Origin: an uncultured Bacillota bacterium
GTDB lineage: Bacteria > Bacillota > Clostridia > Peptostreptococcales > Anaerovoracaceae
Length of the DNA stretch: 9,452 nt
Direction: 5' to 3'
Assembly (NCBI GenBank): GCA_946541435.1
Contig: CAMNJK010000048.1
Span: forward strand, 1 to 9,452
Shown here: piece by piece, positions 1 to 5,867 of the stretch
How the letters are laid out: every line of letters begins with the position of its first letter
Position numbering within the stretch: position 1 is the first letter of the stretch
The notes under the pieces: model-generated
The model's database searches: none
The model's input: the letters and a program-made list of their open reading frames with translations, nothing else
Told to the model about the DNA's origin: nothing
Translations under genes and position numbers: made by a program

Positions 1-1
1 G

Positions 2-514
2 CGGCAGAAGACAAAACCGGCGGAGGTCCTGCAGGAATACCTGCTGGTGGACGGATACAACATCATTTTTGCCTGGGACGAACTGCGGGAACTGTCAAAG
101 ATCAGCATCGACGCGGCCCGGGAGGCGCTGATCGATATCCTTTCCAATTATCAGGGATTCCGGCAGTGCGAGACCATGGTGGTGTTTGACGCCTACCGGG
201 TCAAGGGCGGCAAGGAGCATATGGAGAAGCAGGGCGGCGTCACCGTGGTATTCACCGCCGAGGCCGAGACCGCGGACACCTACATCGAGCGGGCCACGTA
301 TGAGATGAAGAAAAAGAAGTACCATGTGCGGGTCGCCACATCGGACCGCCTGGAGCAGATGATCATCCTGGGCAACGATGCCTTCCGGGTCTCTGCCACG
401 GAATTCCAGGCGGAGGTTTCCCAGATCAATGAACGGATCCGGGAGATCCTGGAAACCCACCGCCGCCAGGGAGCGCGGGAAAGCGGGAACAGGATCGTCC
501 TGCCTTTGGAATAG
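2..514 (+). CDS. YacP/NYN-domain protein, C-terminal part (5' end outside window)
   Basis: This is the 3' end of a gene whose frame is open to the left window edge. The domain resembles the NYN (PIN-like) ribonuclease fold of the YacP/Rae1 group, whose studied members cut mRNA on the ribosome. Family-like motifs are LLVDGYNIIFAW, with the presumed metal-binding Asp at codon 50-52, then VVFDAY (about 182-199), AETADTYIERA (about 263-295) and VATSD (332-346). The last part is a charged helix. A GTG at 47 could be read as a start, but it encodes the V of the first beta strand, has no Shine-Dalgarno sequence before it, and the frame continues upstream as RQKTKPAEVLQEYLL. I therefore treat it as internal. 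From memory of the family, clostridial proteins exist in which this domain follows an EF-G/TetM-like GTPase, so this may be the tail of such a fusion. A stand-alone YacP starting just upstream is the alternative. Confidence 0.8.
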   Translation, partial: RQKTKPAEVLQEYLLVDGYNIIFAWDELRELSKISIDAAREALIDILSNYQGFRQCETMVVFDAYRVKGGKEHMEKQGGVTVVFTAEAETADTYIERATYEMKKKKYHVRVATSDRLEQMIILGNDAFRVSATEFQAEVSQINERIREILETHRRQGARESGNRIVLPLE

Positions 515-526
515 GATGCGGCTAAA

Positions 527-549
527 AAAACAGGGACCGGCCTGCTTTT
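527..549 (+). terminator. Weak candidate terminator after the NYN gene
   Basis: An A-run and CAGG (531-534) can pair with CCTG (541-544) and the following TTTT (546-549) across a GACCGG loop, with one bulged C. It lies 12 nt after the stop codon and before the next promoter. The stem is short, so the call is tentative. Confidence 0.35.
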
Positions 550-573
550 GCACACAAAATGTACATACTTTTG

Positions 574-582
574 TGGTATGAT
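574..582 (+). promoter_or_regulatory. Extended -10 promoter of the FKBP lipoprotein gene
   Basis: TGG followed by TATGAT (577-582) makes an extended -10 element about 44 nt before the start codon. No good -35 lies at the usual distance; the nearest, TTGCAC at 548-553, is 23 nt away. Extended -10 promoters often tolerate this. The -10 also lies in a small dyad, GGTA (575-578) and TACC (585-588). Confidence 0.5.
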
Positions 583-625
583 ATTACCGGAAATTATACC
601 GAAGCAGATTTTTTAAGGAGACAAA

Positions 626-1711
626 ATGAAACGCAGAACAATACTGACGATCATGATGCTGGCGCTGGGCGTGGTACTGTCCCTGGGACTTTCCGCCTGC
701 GGCGACAGCAGCGACATGCAGTACAAAGGCCTGAATCTGGATGACTATCTGACCGTTGGAGAATACAAGGGTCTGGAAGTGGACGGATACAAGATCAAGG
801 TCAGCGAGCAGGAGATCCAGGACAAGGTGAACGAGGCGCTGGAGAAAGCGACGCAGAACGATCCTCTGCCGGATGACGCAGAGCTGGAGGACGGTGACAC
901 TGCCAATATCGATTATTCCGGCGAGATCGACGGCAAAGAATTCGAAGGCGGTTCACAGGAAGGCTTTGATCTGGTGCTGGGCAGCGGATCATTCATCGAC
1001 GGATTTGAAGACGGACTGATCGGAAAAAAAATCGGGGACGAAGTGAAACTGAACCTGACTTTCCCCAAGGACTATTCCGGAAAAGAAGTGGCCGGCAAGG
1101 ATGTCGTATTCACCGTGAAGATCAATTCCGCCACAAGACCGAAGAAACCGGAATACACCGAGGATTTCGTCAAGGCCAACACGGATTACAAGACCAAGGA
1201 AGAATATGAAGAATCTCTGAAGAAGGAGATCTACGACAGCAAGGAAGAACAGGCAAAGAATGAGCAGAAGATGTCCCTGTGGTCGGATGTTCTGGATTCA
1301 ACAAAGGTCACAAAGTATCCCGAAACAGAGATGGCTGCCTACAAGGAAGTGTTCAGCGCCCAGGTGGATACCATGGCGGAACAGGCAGGTATGGAACGCG
1401 CGGATGTGCTGAAGCAGTACTATGGCGCTGAGGATGAGGAATCCTTCGACTCCATCATCGAAGACAGCGTCAAGACCCTGATCAAGCAGGAACTGCTGGT
1501 GGAGTATATCGCGGACAAGGAAGGCCTGGAATATACAGACGAGGAAAAGGAAAAGCTGATCTCAGATCTGGAGGGTCAGGGTTACACCGAGGAAACGGTG
1601 AAATCCTACACCGGACGTGATATGGAGCAGTATGCGCACATCGAGCTGCTCTATGAAAAGGTCCAGGATTTCCTGCTGGAGAACGCCAAGGTAAAGGCGC
1701 CGAAGAAATAA
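626..1711 (+). CDS. Lipoprotein peptidyl-prolyl isomerase, trigger-factor-like (FKBP type)
   Basis: A 361-residue predicted secreted lipoprotein foldase. The N-terminus has KRR, a hydrophobic stretch and the lipobox LSAC with Cys25 as the likely lipidated residue, so it should be anchored outside the membrane. Residues about 88-168 form an FKBP-type isomerase domain (DGDTANIDYSGEIDG, then FDLVLGSGSFIDGFEDGLIG, then DVVFTVKIN). Residues about 170-355 are helical and charged and resemble the substrate-binding C-terminal region of trigger factor. The N-terminal ribosome-binding domain of true trigger factor is absent and replaced by the signal peptide, so this is not the cytosolic chaperone Tig even though automatic pipelines often name it so. 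The role, assisting folding of exported proteins, is inferred from domains and location. The start is supported by AAGGAG (615-620) five bases before the ATG. It appears monocistronic, with its own promoter and terminator. Confidence 0.9.
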   Translation: MKRRTILTIMMLALGVVLSLGLSACGDSSDMQYKGLNLDDYLTVGEYKGLEVDGYKIKVSEQEIQDKVNEALEKATQNDPLPDDAELEDGDTANIDYSGEIDGKEFEGGSQEGFDLVLGSGSFIDGFEDGLIGKKIGDEVKLNLTFPKDYSGKEVAGKDVVFTVKINSATRPKKPEYTEDFVKANTDYKTKEEYEESLKKEIYDSKEEQAKNEQKMSLWSDVLDSTKVTKYPETEMAAYKEVFSAQVDTMAEQAGMERADVLKQYYGAEDEESFDSIIEDSVKTLIKQELLVEYIADKEGLEYTDEEKEKLISDLEGQGYTEETVKSYTGRDMEQYAHIELLYEKVQDFLLENAKVKAPKK

Positions 1712-1743
1712 GCGGATCGAGCGGATCGCAATAAGCGGATCGA
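1707..1743 (+). repeat. Short tandem duplication across the lipoprotein stop codon
   Basis: AATAAGCGGATCGA occurs at 1707-1720 and again at 1730-1743 (period 23). The core AGCGGATCG is present three times, at 1711-1719, 1720-1728 and 1734-1742. The first copy contains the TAA stop. It looks like a local replication-slippage duplication; no function is evident. Confidence 0.85.
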
Positions 1744-1767
1744 CAAACAAAAACTTGAACGAAACAG

Positions 1768-1804
1768 AACGCCCTATGTATACAATATATTATAGGGCGT
1801 TTTT
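1768..1804 (+). terminator. Rho-independent terminator of the lipoprotein gene
   Basis: AACGCCCTAT (1768-1777) pairs perfectly with ATAGGGCGTT (1792-1801), a 10-bp stem with a 14-nt AT-rich loop. It is followed by a T-run at 1800-1804. The 57-nt distance from the stop codon fits. Confidence 0.9.
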
Positions 1805-1805
1805 G

Positions 1806-1834
1806 TTGAAATGAATGGCATATTGTGGTAATAT
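1806..1834 (+). promoter_or_regulatory. Promoter of the glycine riboswitch-symporter transcript
   Basis: TTGAAA (-35, 1806-1811) and TAATAT (-10, 1829-1834) are separated by 17 nt, with a TGG extended -10 element at 1826-1828. Transcription should start near 1841, giving a leader of about 280 nt before the symporter. The -35 begins directly after the preceding terminator's T-run. Confidence 0.75.
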
Positions 1835-1855
1835 CGAGTTGTAAGTTTGTACGCC

Positions 1856-2077
1856 CTGTCCGGGAATCCTTTCCGGCAGACATATGAACTACGATTCTCT
1901 GGAGAGTCTCTACGGAGCGCCGAAGGTGTACGCCACGATCCGTCTTACGCGAAGCATCGCATAACCGGACCGGAACGCGGTAATCTCTCAGGCAAAAGGA
2001 CAGAGTGAGTAGTGCGTTGATATACTTTCATACTCTCCGGGGAAAGTCGTTAATAGGGGTCTATTATCGACTTTTTT
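1856..2077 (+). promoter_or_regulatory. Glycine riboswitch, single aptamer with transcriptional expression platform
   Basis: The complete aptamer spans about 1895-2005. It shows the hallmark glycine-aptamer strings CTCTGGAGAG (1897-1906), GCCGAAGG (1919-1926) and TCTCTCAGGCAAAAGGACAG (1984-2003). P1 pairs CTCTG (1897-1901) with CAGAG (2001-2005). The inner conserved stem pairs GAGAG-type bases with CTCTC at 1985-1989. A peripheral stem joins TTACGCG (1945-1951) to CGCG and GTAA (1976-1983). Only one full aptamer is present. A 7-bp bulged hairpin upstream (CTG and CCGG at 1856-1863 with CCGG and CAG at 1873-1879) could be the reduced 'ghost' partner described for singlet glycine riboswitches. 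Downstream, ACTTTC (2024-2029) can pair with GAAAGT (2042-2047). That pairing destroys the terminator at 2043-2077, so the arrangement fits ligand control of transcription. Whether glycine turns the gene on or off is inference; most glycine switches are on-switches. Confidence 0.93.
2043..2077 (+). terminator. Riboswitch-controlled intrinsic terminator
   Basis: AAAGTCG (2043-2049) pairs with CGACTTT (2068-2074), and TAATAG (2051-2056) with CTATTA (2061-2066). There is one T-T mismatch and a GGGT loop. The stem runs into six T's (2072-2077). It lies between aptamer and start codon, and its 5' arm overlaps the antiterminator strand GAAAGT. Confidence 0.9.
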
Positions 2078-2121
2078 CATTATTATTCATCATTATCATT
2101 TTTAAAAAAGGAGAGGTCAAA

Positions 2122-3612
2122 ATGATCACGCAATTTCTTGACACAGTTGACGGGATCGTATGGGGAATCCCCCTCATCGTCCTGATCATGGGTGCAGGTA
2201 TTCTGTTGACCTGCAGACTGAAAGTGCTTCAGTTCCGTAAACTGGGCAAGGCCCTCAAGTACATGGTGCACAATGAAGAAGGCGGCACCGGTGAAGTCAC
2301 CAGTTTCGGCGCGCTGGCCACAGCGCTGTCCGCGACCATCGGTACCGGTAATATCGTCGGTGTTGCGACCGCGGTAGTTGCCGGCGGACCGGGCGCACTG
2401 TTCTGGATGATCATTGCGGCGTGCCTGGGAATGGCCACCAAGTACGCGGAAGGTCTTCTGGCCATCAAATACAGAGTACAGAAGGAAGACGGTACCTTCC
2501 TGGGCGGACCCTTCTACTATATTGAAAGGGGTATGCACGAGAAGACCGGCCATAACTGGAAATGGCTGGGCAAGCTCTTCGCCCTGTTCGGCGCGCTGGC
2601 CGGCGCTCTGGGCATCGGTACCATCACACAGGTCAACGGCATCGCCAACGCGGCACATTCCTTCTTTGACCCCAATGACGCGCACATGGTCAATATGTTC
2701 GGCGGAACATACTCCATGTCTGTTATCGTCACGGCCATCGTCGTCGCGGGTCTGTCCGCCCTGGTCATCATCGGCGGCATCAAGAGGATCGCGTCCGTAA
2801 CGACCGTCGTCGTTCCCTTTATGGCCATCGCCTACGTCATCGTATGTCTCTGCATCATCTTCTATCATATCGCGGATGTTCCTCATGCAGTGGGTCAGAT
2901 CATCACCGCGGCATTCGCGCCCAAGGCGGTCACCGGCGGCGTGGTGGGAACCATGTTCATCGCCCTGCAGAAGGGTGTTGCGAGAGGTATCTTCTCCAAC
3001 GAAGCGGGCCTTGGCTCCGCGCCGATCGCTGCTGCTGCTGCCCAGACCAATGAATGCGTACGTCAGGGTCTGGTAACCATGACCGGTACATTCATCGACA
3101 CCATCTGCATCTGTACCATGACCGGTCTGACACTGATGGTATCCGGCGCGTATGATGCAGCAAACGAAGCCAACATCGCTGCAGGCATCATAGAAGGCGG
3201 AGACCCAGTCTATGATGGCGCGGCTCTGACACAGCTGGCATTCGGCATGGGCCTGCCCTGGTCTCATGCCGCAGGCGCATTCGTCGTCATGGCGGCCCTG
3301 TCCTTCTTCGCGTTCACCACGATCCTGGGCTGGGATTACTACGCAGAGCGCTGCTTCGATTATCTGACCAACGGCAGCAAGGCTGCAGTACAGGTCTATC
3401 GCTGGATCTACATCCTGGCGGTACTGATCGGACCCTTCCTGACCCTGAGCCAGGTATGGACCATTGCGGATATCTTCAATGGCCTGATGGCAGCGCCGAA
3501 CCTGGTCGCCCTGGTGGTCCTGAGCGGCGTCGTAGCCATGGAGACCAAGGACTTCTTCCGGAGACTGGATTCCGGAGAGTACAAGGAGAACCTGAGCTTC
3601 CACGTAAGATAA
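2122..3612 (+). CDS. Na+/alanine-glycine symporter (AGCS family)
   Basis: A 496-residue integral membrane transporter of the alanine or glycine:cation symporter family (AGCS, TC 2.A.25), which couples amino-acid movement to Na+ (sometimes H+). Conserved blocks are SATIGTGNIVGVATA at 70-84, the family signature region at about 88-110 (GGPGALFWM then GMATKYAE), and GIFSNEAGLGSAPIAAAAA at 289-307. About ten or more hydrophobic segments are visible, from residue 13 to about 475. The length is normal for the family. The start is the ATG at 2122, preceded by AAGGAGAGG (2108-2116). The same frame stays open upstream to a GTG at 2005, but that extension would translate the riboswitch terminator and has no ribosome binding site, so it is rejected. 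Control by a glycine riboswitch suggests glycine, probably also alanine, as substrate. Direction of transport is not shown by sequence. The gene stands alone with its own terminator. Confidence 0.95.
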   Translation: MITQFLDTVDGIVWGIPLIVLIMGAGILLTCRLKVLQFRKLGKALKYMVHNEEGGTGEVTSFGALATALSATIGTGNIVGVATAVVAGGPGALFWMIIAACLGMATKYAEGLLAIKYRVQKEDGTFLGGPFYYIERGMHEKTGHNWKWLGKLFALFGALAGALGIGTITQVNGIANAAHSFFDPNDAHMVNMFGGTYSMSVIVTAIVVAGLSALVIIGGIKRIASVTTVVVPFMAIAYVIVCLCIIFYHIADVPHAVGQIITAAFAPKAVTGGVVGTMFIALQKGVARGIFSNEAGLGSAPIAAAAAQTNECVRQGLVTMTGTFIDTICICTMTGLTLMVSGAYDAANEANIAAGIIEGGDPVYDGAALTQLAFGMGLPWSHAAGAFVVMAALSFFAFTTILGWDYYAERCFDYLTNGSKAAVQVYRWIYILAVLIGPFLTLSQVWTIADIFNGLMAAPNLVALVVLSGVVAMETKDFFRRLDSGEYKENLSFHVR

Positions 3613-3635
3613 CCCGACGAAAAAGACAGAACATT

Positions 3636-3667
3636 AAGGGCAGCGGCTTTTGGGCCGCTGCTCTTTT
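3636..3667 (+). terminator. Rho-independent terminator of the symporter gene
   Basis: AAGGGCAGCGGC (3636-3647) pairs with GCCGCTGCTCTT (3654-3665), 12 bp with one G-T wobble and a 6-nt loop. A T-rich tail follows (TTTT, C, TC, TT). It lies 23 nt after the stop codon. Confidence 0.9.
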
Positions 3668-3670
3668 CTC

Positions 3671-3699
3671 TTGGCAAAAACCACAAGATATAGTAGAAT
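3671..3699 (+). promoter_or_regulatory. Promoter of nrdR-cmk with candidate NrdR box
   Basis: TTGGCA (-35, 3671-3676) and TAGAAT (-10, 3694-3699) are 17 nt apart. CACAAGATATAGTA (3682-3695) matches 12 of 14 positions of the remembered NrdR-box core CACWATATATWGTG. It fills the spacer and touches the -10, a position suited to repression. Only a core-like GATATATC (3718-3725) is seen about 33 bp downstream as a possible second site. Confidence 0.65.
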
Positions 3700-3730
3700 A
3701 GAAACCAGGTGGATTGGGATATATCAGACT

Positions 3731-3746
3731 GCAGGCGGCAGCCTGC
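3731..3746 (+). promoter_or_regulatory. GC-rich hairpin in the nrdR leader
   Basis: GCAGGC (3731-3736) and GCCTGC (3741-3746) form a 6-bp perfect stem with a GGCA loop. It lies 8 bases before the Shine-Dalgarno GGGAGG. No T-run follows, so it is not a terminator. It may affect leader stability or may be incidental. Confidence 0.45.
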
Positions 3747-3768
3747 TTCATCCGGGAGGAAGAAAACT

Positions 3769-4233
3769 ATGAAATGTCCGTACTGTGAAAATGAAGACAG
3801 CAAGGTCATCGATTCCAGACATACCGAGGACGGCAAGGCCATCCGCAGACGCCGGGAGTGCGAAGCCTGCGGACGGCGGTTCACCACATACGAGAAGGTG
3901 GAGGAAATGATCCTCATGGTGGTCAAGAAAGACGGCAGCCGCCAGGCCTTCGACCGGAACAAACTGATGAACGGCATCATCCGCGCCTGCGAGAAGCGGC
4001 CGGTTTCCATTGACGATATCGAAAAGATCGTCAACGATATCGAGCGCGGCCTCAATAACATGATGGAAAAAGAAGTCGAGTCCACCTTCATCGGCGAGCT
4101 GGTCATGGAACGTCTGCGGGAGCTGGATGAGGTTGCCTATGTCAGATTCGCGTCTGTCTATCGTCAGTTCACGGACATCAATACCTTCGTCCAGGAAGTG
4201 GAGAAACTCCTGACCCAGAAGAAAGGACAGTGA
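3769..4233 (+). CDS. nrdR: Transcriptional repressor NrdR
   Basis: A 154-residue ATP/dATP-sensing repressor of ribonucleotide reductase genes. The N-terminal zinc ribbon has Cys3, Cys6, Cys31 and Cys34 (MKCPYC and [12 protein letters not shown]) with the basic RRRRE stretch just before the second pair. An ATP-cone domain follows at about 46-136, with [14 protein letters not shown] and [15 protein letters not shown]. Length matches the family (about 150). The start at 3769 is chosen because GGGAGGAAG (3754-3762) precedes it and the zinc ribbon begins directly after. An in-frame extension to 3709 adds unconserved residues across the leader hairpin. The gene is first in a two-gene operon with cmk, 12 nt downstream. 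A candidate NrdR box at its own promoter suggests autoregulation. No ribonucleotide reductase gene is in the window. Confidence 0.97.
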   Translation: MKCPYCENEDSKVIDSRHTEDGKAIRRRRECEACGRRFTTYEKVEEMILMVVKKDGSRQAFDRNKLMNGIIRACEKRPVSIDDIEKIVNDIERGLNNMMEKEVESTFIGELVMERLRELDEVAYVRFASVYRQFTDINTFVQEVEKLLTQKKGQ

Positions 4234-4248
4234 CCCTGAGGAACAATG

Positions 4249-4905
4249 ATGAATGAAATCTACAGAATAGCTATCGATGGACCCAGCGGCGCCGGCAAGA
4301 GCACCATTGCCAAGTCGGTTGCAAGAGCGCTGGACATCGATTATATCGATACCGGGGCCATGTACCGGGCCATCGGATACAAAATGAAAAAGGAAGGGAT
4401 CGATCCGGAGGATCTGTCCGCGGTCCAGACCATGCTGGATGCCACCCGGATCGATTTTCGCGGCGGCGACATCTATCTGGATGAGCAGGTGGTCAATGAC
4501 CTGATCCGCACCCCGGAGATGTCCATGATGGCATCCGTGTGTTCTCAGATCCCGGCAGTGCGTCAGAAGCTGGTGGAGATCCAGCGGGGCATGGGCATGC
4601 GCAAGAGCGTGATCATGGACGGCCGGGATATCGGCACCAACGTACTGAAGGACGCGGAATACAAGATCTACCTGACCGCATCTGCGGAGGAACGGGCAAG
4701 ACGCCGCTTCCTTGAGCTGCAGGAGAAGGGCGAGGATCAGAGCTTTGAGGATGTGCTGGAGGATATCCGCCAGCGTGATCACAATGACATGACCCGCCAG
4801 CTCAACCCCCTGCGGAAGGCTGAGGACGCAGTGGAGCTGGACACCACCGGCATGGAGATCGACCAGGTGGTGGAGGCCGTGCTCAAGATCGTCCGCGGCG
4901 AATAG
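4249..4905 (+). CDS. cmk: Cytidylate kinase
   Basis: A 218-residue cytosolic kinase that phosphorylates CMP and dCMP to the diphosphates with ATP, feeding CTP/dCTP synthesis and CMP recycling. Visible are the P-loop GPSGAGKST (11-19), DTGAMYRA (34-41), the nucleotide-binding stretch IRTPEMSMMASVCSQIPAVR (86-105), DGRDIGT (124-130), the lid-like RARRRFLEL (148-156) and the conserved tail pattern RDHND..R..NPL..AEDAVELDT (176-199). Length is typical of bacterial Cmk. Two adjacent ATGs exist, 4246 and 4249. The second is preferred because AGGA (4239-4242) is then 6 nt away rather than 3. It is translated 12-15 nt after the nrdR stop, so it is co-transcribed with it. The common clostridial neighbours of cmk (acyltransferase, ispH, rpsA) do not follow; a terminator does. 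Confidence 0.97.
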   Translation: MNEIYRIAIDGPSGAGKSTIAKSVARALDIDYIDTGAMYRAIGYKMKKEGIDPEDLSAVQTMLDATRIDFRGGDIYLDEQVVNDLIRTPEMSMMASVCSQIPAVRQKLVEIQRGMGMRKSVIMDGRDIGTNVLKDAEYKIYLTASAEERARRRFLELQEKGEDQSFEDVLEDIRQRDHNDMTRQLNPLRKAEDAVELDTTGMEIDQVVEAVLKIVRGE

Positions 4906-4939
4906 GGGAGCGGATTTCCCAAAGGCAGGTAAGAGAAGC

Positions 4940-4984
4940 AACGCCGGTGTTTTTTGTCAAACTGGGCAAAAACACCGGCGTTTT
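4940..4984 (+). terminator. Strong symmetrical terminator after cmk
   Basis: AACGCCGGTGT (4940-4950) pairs perfectly with ACACCGGCGTT (4972-4982). The stem extends through the inner T-run (4950-4955) and A-run (4968-4972) with one bulge. TTTT at 4981-4984 closes it. The mirrored A/T runs could also serve minus-strand transcripts, though no minus-strand gene is present. Confidence 0.88.
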
Positions 4985-5010
4985 GATTGCCGGAAAAGAC
5001 CACAAAGGCC

Positions 5011-5038
5011 TTGAAACAAATCTCAAATATGGTAATAT
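5011..5038 (+). promoter_or_regulatory. radC promoter
   Basis: TTGAAA (-35, 5011-5016) and TAATAT (-10, 5033-5038) are 16 nt apart, with a TGG extended -10 element (5030-5032). An overlapping alternative -10, TATAAA (5045-5050), has no good -35. Confidence 0.65.
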
Positions 5039-5047
5039 ATACCATAT
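5027..5047 (+). promoter_or_regulatory. Perfect dyad over the radC -10 region, candidate operator
   Basis: ATATGGTA (5027-5034) and TACCATAT (5040-5047) are exact inverted copies around the 5-nt spacer ATATA. The dyad covers the -10 and probable start of transcription, a classic repressor position. It does not match the LexA box form I recall for Bacillota (CGAAC-type arms). The regulator is unknown. Confidence 0.55.
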
Positions 5048-5080
5048 AAATAGATCGGGAATCGGGAAAGGAGAATCATC

Positions 5081-5773
5081 ATGAAACTGAGAGAACTGCC
5101 GGCCTGGGAGAAGCCCAGGGAGAAACTGCTGCGTGAAGGGGTGGGAAGTCTGTCCAATACAGAGATCCTGGCGGTCCTGCTGGGCACCGGGACCAGAACC
5201 AAGACAGCCATGGATCTGGCGGGGGAGATCCTGTCTCTGGATCCTGACGGGATCCGCTTTCTGTCGGATTGCTCTCCGGAGGAGCTTCGCCGGCCGGCGG
5301 GCATGGGAGATGCCAAGATCTGTACCATCCTTGCGGCCGCGGAACTGGGACGGAGGATCGCGGCCTCGCGCATCCGAAGGTTCGGACAGGTGGGATCGCC
5401 GGAGGAGATCGCCCAGATCTATATGGAGATCATGCGGTATCACAGAAAGGAACATTTTCTCTGCATCCTGCTGAATGCCCGCGGGGACATCATCGAAGAG
5501 ACAGAGGTTTCTGTGGGGGACATTTCATCCGCTGTGGCGGAACCCAGAGAAGTGTTCATCGCAGCCATCCGCCGCAATGCCAGCGCGGTGATCTTCCTGC
5601 ACAATCATCCCAGCGGCGATCCCACCCCCAGCAGGGAAGACCGGGCCACCACGGAACGTCTGGTGGAGGCGGGAAAACTCCTGGGGATCCCTGTGCTGGA
5701 TCACATCATCATCGGTGACGGTGTCTATGTCAGCATGAAGAAAGAAGGGGCCGACTTCGGGATCCGGGTCTGA
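5081..5773 (+). CDS. radC: RadC family JAB/MPN-domain protein
   Basis: A 230-residue RadC-family protein. The family was named for DNA repair, but its true activity is unresolved. Residues about 1-92 hold the UPF0758 N-terminal region with a helix-hairpin-helix-like stretch (LRRPAGMGDAKICTILAAAELG). Residues about 104-228 form a JAB/MPN metalloprotease-like domain with Glu124 (KEHFLCILLN) and the JAMM motif HNHPSGDPTPSRED (174-187), retaining both His, the Ser and the Asp. All metal-site residues are intact and length is full for chromosomal RadC. The start is supported by AAGGAG (5068-5073) seven bases upstream. It has its own promoter with a palindrome over it. No terminator follows, so transcripts may continue into the MinD-like gene 139 nt downstream. 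It is sometimes near maf or mreB in Bacillota; neither is here. Confidence 0.95.
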   Translation: MKLRELPAWEKPREKLLREGVGSLSNTEILAVLLGTGTRTKTAMDLAGEILSLDPDGIRFLSDCSPEELRRPAGMGDAKICTILAAAELGRRIAASRIRRFGQVGSPEEIAQIYMEIMRYHRKEHFLCILLNARGDIIEETEVSVGDISSAVAEPREVFIAAIRRNASAVIFLHNHPSGDPTPSREDRATTERLVEAGKLLGIPVLDHIIIGDGVYVSMKKEGADFGIRV

Positions 5774-5778
5774 CCCGG
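5764..5778 (+). other. Small GC hairpin over the radC stop codon
   Basis: CCGGGT (5764-5769) and ACCCGG (5773-5778) pair around CTG. The TGA stop (5771-5773) is inside the structure. There is no T-run after it, so it is not a normal terminator. Confidence 0.45.
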
Positions 5779-5822
5779 GGACCAAAAGAAGGAAATGTCC
5801 TGATGCCAAAGGAAAATTGCCC

Positions 5823-5852
5823 TTGACGAACCGCCCAAAAATATGCAAAATA
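5823..5852 (+). promoter_or_regulatory. Possible promoter of the MinD-like gene
   Basis: TTGACG (5823-5828) is a near-perfect -35. At 17-18 nt only weak -10 sequences appear (CAAAAT at 5846-5851 or AAAATA at 5847-5852), with TG at 5844-5845. The call rests mainly on the -35 and position. Confidence 0.4.
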
Positions 5853-5867
5853 TTAGGGTACGTTACT

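Noticed and set aside
1841..1894. A second complete glycine aptamer upstream
   Set aside because: The conserved CCGAAGG and CTCTCAGG strings are absent; only a small hairpin is present.
2005..2121. N-terminal extension of the symporter from a GTG at 2005
   Set aside because: It would translate the antiterminator and terminator of the riboswitch, has no Shine-Dalgarno, and the ATG at 2122 has a strong one.
2083..3603. 506-residue open frame on the minus strand opposite the symporter gene
   Set aside because: It mirrors a well-conserved AGCS gene. Its product is rich in D, G, H and Q, has no recognisable domain, and shows no ribosome binding site. It results from codon bias of the + strand gene.
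3748..4941. 397-residue minus-strand frame opposite nrdR-cmk
   Set aside because: It runs across two clear + strand genes and their junction, has no family motifs, and starts within the cmk terminator.
5764..5778. radC terminator
   Set aside because: The hairpin has no T-run and overlaps the stop codon, so it was not called a terminator.
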